From contig JAGKWR010000024.1 of assembly GCA_021151765.1 (NCBI GenBank), positions 1-9,211 on the forward strand: a stretch of DNA of 9,211 nt, read 5' to 3'. A model generated the notes under the pieces. That model saw only the letters and a list, made by a program, of their open reading frames with translations, searched no databases and had not been told where the DNA came from. This document shows positions 5,962-9,211 of this stretch, one piece after another. The DNA comes from Alphaproteobacteria bacterium (GTDB taxonomy: Bacteria; Pseudomonadota; Alphaproteobacteria; Rickettsiales; UBA1997). A program made the translations under genes and the position numbers. Position 1 is the stretch's first letter, and each line of letters opens with the position of its first letter.

Positions 5962-6867
5962 CTAACGTAAATTTGTTTGTGGCGATAAAGTTGTTTTGTT
6001 AATGCCTGTTTTTTTAGCAGCTTCCGTAGCTTTATTTTGTTCAATAGAAATTGAGGTTTTGTTTACGTTAGTATTGTTGGTTAAAATATTGTTCTGATTT
6101 ATATTGGTGTACTTTCCTTCGACAACTTTGTCGTTTCCTAGGATGTAAGTCTGATTTGGTCGCAAAGAAAATTTTATTTCTATCAATCCATTAGCATTGG
6201 TTTTGAAGTTATCTTCTGCTTTGCTCCCAACTAATACTTTCAGTTTTGTTGGGCTTACATTCCATTGAATAGATACTTTGTTTTTGTCGATAGACTTAAC
6301 AAAAAGTTCTTTGTCACTTTTATTACTTTCAGAAGTAATCTTTTTGTTATTAAGCCAGATAGCCCAATTATCGCTGCTAGAGTATATTATTGAAGCAAGG
6401 TAAATGTAAGAATTAGGATTTAGATCATCTTCTTGTCCATTTATTAATGAGTTCTTTATTTTTTCAGAAATGTCTTCGGAATCGCTATTGGCTGGATCTT
6501 GTTTGTTTTCAGAATTTTCATCTAAAATGAAAACCTGTTTATTTTTGTAAGACTCGACTGCTCTTTCAATATTGTCTATTTCCCTGTCATCAAACATTAG
6601 TGATGTTGCTTTCGATCCCATTATTAAGTCAGCCATTCCTTCTTGGAGGTCGTCAATCTGTAAACTTTTGTTTGGGTTAACATTTTTTGAATCTAAATTT
6701 TCGGTATTATTTATGTTCTGAGAAGGCTTAGCATTTATGTCAGTTTTATTGAAAGAGTTGTTACTAAAATCTTTGCCACGAACTACAGATTGAGAAATTG
6801 ACTCTTTGTTACAAAAAACAAGAAATAAAATCGCAAATAATGGAATTAGTTTTTTAAATTTTATCAT
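5962..6867 (-). CDS. Exported protein, possible PilP/GspC-like component of a type IV pilus or type II secretion inner-membrane complex
   Basis: 301 residues from the ATG at 6865-6867. A basic N-terminus and hydrophobic stretch (MIKFKKLIPLFAILFLVFCN) look like a signal peptide. C19 could be lipidated, as in PilP, but the residue before it is Phe, a poor lipobox. Residues 30-150 are polar and Asn/Ser-rich, with a helical LQEGMADLIMG (69-84 region). A compact segment at 153-250 (YIYLASIIYSSSDNWAIWLN to LRPNQTYILGNDKVVEGKY) looks like a beta-rich HR/PilP-type domain. The tail from 252 is Asn/Thr/Lys-rich and low in complexity. A TTG start at 6891 would add 8 residues and overlap the upstream gene. 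The ATG, 16 bases after that gene's stop, gives a cleaner signal peptide. It is last in the three-gene operon and 7 bases from the pyrE end. A T8 run (5953-5960 on the minus strand) just past its stop may help end transcription. Family assignment is inference from order and architecture. Confidence 0.5.
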   Translation of the reverse strand: MIKFKKLIPLFAILFLVFCNKESISQSVVRGKDFSNNSFNKTDINAKPSQNINNTENLDSKNVNPNKSLQIDDLQEGMADLIMGSKATSLMFDDREIDNIERAVESYKNKQVFILDENSENKQDPANSDSEDISEKIKNSLINGQEDDLNPNSYIYLASIIYSSSDNWAIWLNNKKITSESNKSDKELFVKSIDKNKVSIQWNVSPTKLKVLVGSKAEDNFKTNANGLIEIKFSLRPNQTYILGNDKVVEGKYTNINQNNILTNNTNVNKTSISIEQNKATEAAKKTGINKTTLSPQTNLR

Positions 6868-6883
6868 CGTCGATTTTAGTAAC

Positions 6884-7546
6884 TTATTCAATTAAACGTG
6901 AACGAGCGCCTTGTTGAGAAGCTTCATTTTGAACTGGTTTGTAGATATACCAATAAAAATCAGCTCTTGCAATAACTGCACCAGAAGGTTCGCCAGAACT
7001 CAATTTTATGAGATCTTGTTCGGTATATTTTTTGTTTCTGCGAAGCTCGAAATTAGAAATTATAATATATCCAGGAGCAGTACGAACTAGTTCGGAGATG
7101 AAACCAATTGCTTTTAAGTCATTAACAGCTTCAAACGAAATATTGCCCTGACTTGCAGTTACAGCCACCGTAGATCTTTTAAAAAGAGATCCTCCCAATT
7201 CTTCGGGAATGGTCATTCTGATTGCTGGCTTTTCAATGGAATATTTTTCTGCCAAACTGTCAATTCTAGAGGTTACATCGTCAATCTTTAGTGATCCTAT
7301 AAACTTTTTATTTTCACTAATATTGCTCCATAGTTCTTGATACTTTTTTGCTTCTAAAATTTTGTTTTTGATCTGACTAGTTCTGTTTTTAATATCGTTT
7401 ATTTCAGACTCGACTTTCTTAGTTTCATCCTCAGAAGTCTTTTTTTTGTATGATTGATAATAGACTATTGATAAAAAAATGCCCAATAAAACAGCAGAGA
7501 TAGACAGATTGGAATAAATTCTTTTTCTCAGATTAGGAATTTTCAT
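6884..7546 (-). CDS. PilO/GspM-like single-pass membrane protein
   Basis: 220 residues. A short basic cytoplasmic end (MKIPNLRKRIYSN) is followed by one membrane span (about 13-30, LSISAVLLGIFLSIVYY). A charged coiled coil follows (about 33-70, KKKTSEDETKKVESEINDIK and on). The C-terminal periplasmic domain (about 85-205) has the beta-alpha pattern TVAVTASQGNISFEAVNDLK, then FISELVRTAPGYIIISNFEL, then ADFYWYIYKP. This is the architecture of PilO and GspM (span, coiled coil, ferredoxin-like domain), which dimerise with PilN/GspL in the inner membrane. It starts 3 bases after the stop of the upstream GspL/PilM-like gene (TAA AAG ATG), so the two are surely one operon. The 3' neighbour is the PilP-like exported protein. 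Sequence alone does not fix the family. An unrelated coiled-coil membrane protein is the alternative, but the gene order argues for a pilus or secretion role. Confidence 0.55.
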   Translation of the reverse strand: MKIPNLRKRIYSNLSISAVLLGIFLSIVYYQSYKKKTSEDETKKVESEINDIKNRTSQIKNKILEAKKYQELWSNISENKKFIGSLKIDDVTSRIDSLAEKYSIEKPAIRMTIPEELGGSLFKRSTVAVTASQGNISFEAVNDLKAIGFISELVRTAPGYIIISNFELRRNKKYTEQDLIKLSSGEPSGAVIARADFYWYIYKPVQNEASQQGARSRLIE

Positions 7547-7549
7547 CTT

Positions 7550-9100
7550 TTAGTTACTTAAGGTGAATTCTATTGGGAAAGTGTAGTACTTCTGAACAAA
7601 GTCAATATTCCGTGGAATTTCATTATATTTTATATTTTCTCTCGGGAAATTTTGTTGGGTTTTTCTAGTTAATATGTCGAAAGACTTAAATAAATCATCA
7701 ATGTCACCACTTTTGTTATTCAAATCACCATTGAAAGACATAATATATCCTGAGTTTACAGGTGTCTTATAGTTGAAAGACTGTAGTTTGTAAGAGAAAG
7801 AGGTCAGTTTGACATCACTATTTTTTAGAAAACGCATTTTTGCGTAATATTTTTCAATATCTATACCTACAGATCCAAGAGATTCCTCTATTTTACCAAA
7901 ATCAATAATTCTTTCGGCCTCAATTATATTACCATTCTCGGTAACGTTTATTTGTTCCTTTTCAGGAAATTTCGCTTGTCTAAGTTCTTGATTGGCAAGC
8001 GCTCTTCTTTTTTCTGCTTCAATTAAATTTTGCATATTTTGACTGCTAAAAGACAAATAAAGACAGGCAAAAAATATGGCAAAGGACATGCCGACATTAA
8101 AGTAAAAGGATGATTTTATGGTGATAAAATACTTCTCTAAAATCTTAATTTTAAAATTAGTAAACTTGAGAAGTTTTTTACTGTTGGAGAAGGATCTTGA
8201 AAGAATCAAATCGCAATAGTTCGCATTAGCTGGTAATATTTTCTTAAAATTACACTTCTCAGCCGCTTCGCAAGGCGAATAATTTACAAAATTAAGTTCT
8301 GGGGAGGTGATGCTTTTGATTTTTTCTAGTATCTCACTTGAAAAGACATTGGCGATATGAATTTCAGAAATATGAAGATCGGGAATCAATCTTTTTATAT
8401 ATTCAAATGTGCTATAAATATCTTGTTCATATTTCCCTAAAAAATCTGGTTCATTGAAAGAATAGTTCATGCAGCGAGTAAATACTATTCCATGTTTATT
8501 GAATACAATTTGGCGCACACCACTGACCTTATTGTGTAATATCAAAAATATTACTTCTTCTGATCCAATTTTTTTGGCTTTTGATCTGCTGATGATATCT
8601 TTCTTGATTAAGTTCAAAAAACTAAAAGATTCTATGGGCAGTAGATAAATTCCTGGAACATGATTCGGCATTTCCAATAAAAAATCTATCCAAGGGGTAA
8701 CTATTTCTCCTGTCGCCGCAGAAATAAATAGACACTCAGTTTTTGATGCAGCCTTGTTAGGGTTTTTGTTATTTTTAGAACTATTTTTCTTTTCGATAAT
8801 ATAACTTTTTAAACTTTCGTGATCACCGTCGCTAGCTAAATCGCGTCTGATTATGTGTTGTAGGTCACTCAAACGCATTTGAGGATAGCTTTTTTTCTTG
8901 TAGCTCTGGTCGGTAGTATCAAGTAAAATAAATATCGGAATAAAATGATTCTTAGAAAACAGAATTTTTAAATCGCTTTTAGATTCTTCTGTTAAGGTTT
9001 CTAAAAATATTTTATTTTTAATTTCATTACCATCATGTAATGCAATAACAGCGCCATAATTTCCAATTGTAACAACAAAGCTTTTTTTACTTTTCAACAT
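7550..9100 (-). CDS. GspL-like / PilM-PilN fusion-like inner-membrane protein
   Basis: 516 residues in three parts. Residues 1 to about 330 are soluble and mixed alpha/beta, and resemble the actin-like (ASKHA) fold of PilM and GspL. They start with FVVTIGNYGAVIALHDGNEI and contain ILLDTTDQSYKKK (58-70), LSDLQHIIRRDLASD (77-91), PWIDFLLEMPNHVPGIYLLP (136-155) and VIFLILHNKVSGVRQIVFN (183-201). A single membrane span lies at about 333-352 (FYFNVGMSFAIFFACLYLSF). A coiled coil (about 356-378) and a periplasmic region to 516 follow, with strands around 432-460 and 497-516, as in PilN. No clear nucleotide-binding motif is seen, as in GspL, so ATP binding is doubtful. The ATG at 9100 is the first gene of a three-gene operon with PilO- and PilP-like partners. 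A role joining a cytoplasmic ATPase to a periplasmic pilus or secretion scaffold is inferred. No Shine-Dalgarno sequence is apparent. Confidence 0.55.
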   Translation of the reverse strand: MLKSKKSFVVTIGNYGAVIALHDGNEIKNKIFLETLTEESKSDLKILFSKNHFIPIFILLDTTDQSYKKKSYPQMRLSDLQHIIRRDLASDGDHESLKSYIIEKKNSSKNNKNPNKAASKTECLFISAATGEIVTPWIDFLLEMPNHVPGIYLLPIESFSFLNLIKKDIISRSKAKKIGSEEVIFLILHNKVSGVRQIVFNKHGIVFTRCMNYSFNEPDFLGKYEQDIYSTFEYIKRLIPDLHISEIHIANVFSSEILEKIKSITSPELNFVNYSPCEAAEKCNFKKILPANANYCDLILSRSFSNSKKLLKFTNFKIKILEKYFITIKSSFYFNVGMSFAIFFACLYLSFSSQNMQNLIEAEKRRALANQELRQAKFPEKEQINVTENGNIIEAERIIDFGKIEESLGSVGIDIEKYYAKMRFLKNSDVKLTSFSYKLQSFNYKTPVNSGYIMSFNGDLNNKSGDIDDLFKSFDILTRKTQQNFPRENIKYNEIPRNIDFVQKYYTFPIEFTLSN

Positions 9101-9153
9101 CTGTAATTAAGAGGAATTATTTAGGCGTTTGAGGATTTTTGTGAATTTTTCCA

Positions 9154-9182
9154 ACTACAAAAATTTAAACCAAACATAGCAA
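9154..9182 (-). promoter_or_regulatory. Putative promoter of the pilus-like operon
   Basis: On the minus strand, TTGCTA (9182-9177, 4 of 6 to the -35 consensus) is followed after exactly 17 bases by TGTAGT (9159-9154, 4 of 6 to the -10 consensus). It lies 53 bases upstream of the ATG at 9100. An A9 run (9191-9183) sits just upstream of the -35 and could act as an UP-type element. In DNA this AT-rich such matches arise easily, so the call is weak. Confidence 0.25.
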
Positions 9183-9211
9183 TTTTTTTTTAAACAAAAT
9201 GATATTTGGCG

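Noticed and set aside
5856..6044. 62-codon minus-strand frame over the pyrE end
   Set aside because: Overlaps pyrE and the PilP-like gene in another phase; no independent support.
6868..6891. TTG start for the PilP-like gene
   Set aside because: It would overlap the upstream gene and extend the signal peptide; the ATG at 6867 is cleaner. It cannot be fully excluded.
9199..9211. ATG on the plus strand at the right edge that might begin a divergent gene
   Set aside because: Only four codons are visible; too little to call.

Overview
The window is AT-rich chromosomal DNA (GC roughly one third, judged by eye). It carries housekeeping genes of a Gram-negative, cytochrome c-making bacterium: ccmH, dapF, efp, pntB, kdsD and pyrE. 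Protein style, scattered biosynthesis genes and AT bias suggest a low-GC alphaproteobacterium, possibly Rickettsiales- or Holosporales-like. That placement is inference. KdsD and DapF imply LPS (Kdo) and meso-diaminopimelate peptidoglycan; PntB and CcmH imply a respiring inner membrane.

Layout. Bases 3-704 (+) hold the 3' end of an unrecognised gene that runs in from beyond the left edge. Bases 706-853 (+) hold a decayed N-terminal fragment of an NAD-dependent sugar-nucleotide dehydratase/epimerase (rfbB-like). Five minus-strand genes follow, in transcription order kdsD, pntB, efp, dapF, ccmH. They have gaps of 88, 73, 92 and 2 bases. Only dapF-ccmH looks tightly coupled. Two perfect inverted repeats sit in the pntB-efp and efp-dapF gaps.

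pyrE (+) is divergent from kdsD across a 145-base promoter region. It ends tail-to-tail, with 7 bases between stops, against a three-gene minus-strand operon (9100 to 5962). The first gene of that operon encodes a large cytoplasmic domain, one membrane span and a periplasmic domain (GspL-like, or a PilM-PilN type fusion). The second encodes a membrane span, coiled coil and small periplasmic domain (PilO/GspM-like). The third encodes an exported protein (PilP/GspC-like). Together they look like a strongly diverged inner-membrane alignment complex of a type IV pilus or type II secretion machine. This is the most interesting part of the window. The assignment rests on topology, gene order and family resemblance, not on clear sequence motifs.

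No tRNA, rRNA, CRISPR array, insertion sequence or phage gene was seen. Apart from ccmH, none of the start codons has a convincing Shine-Dalgarno sequence.
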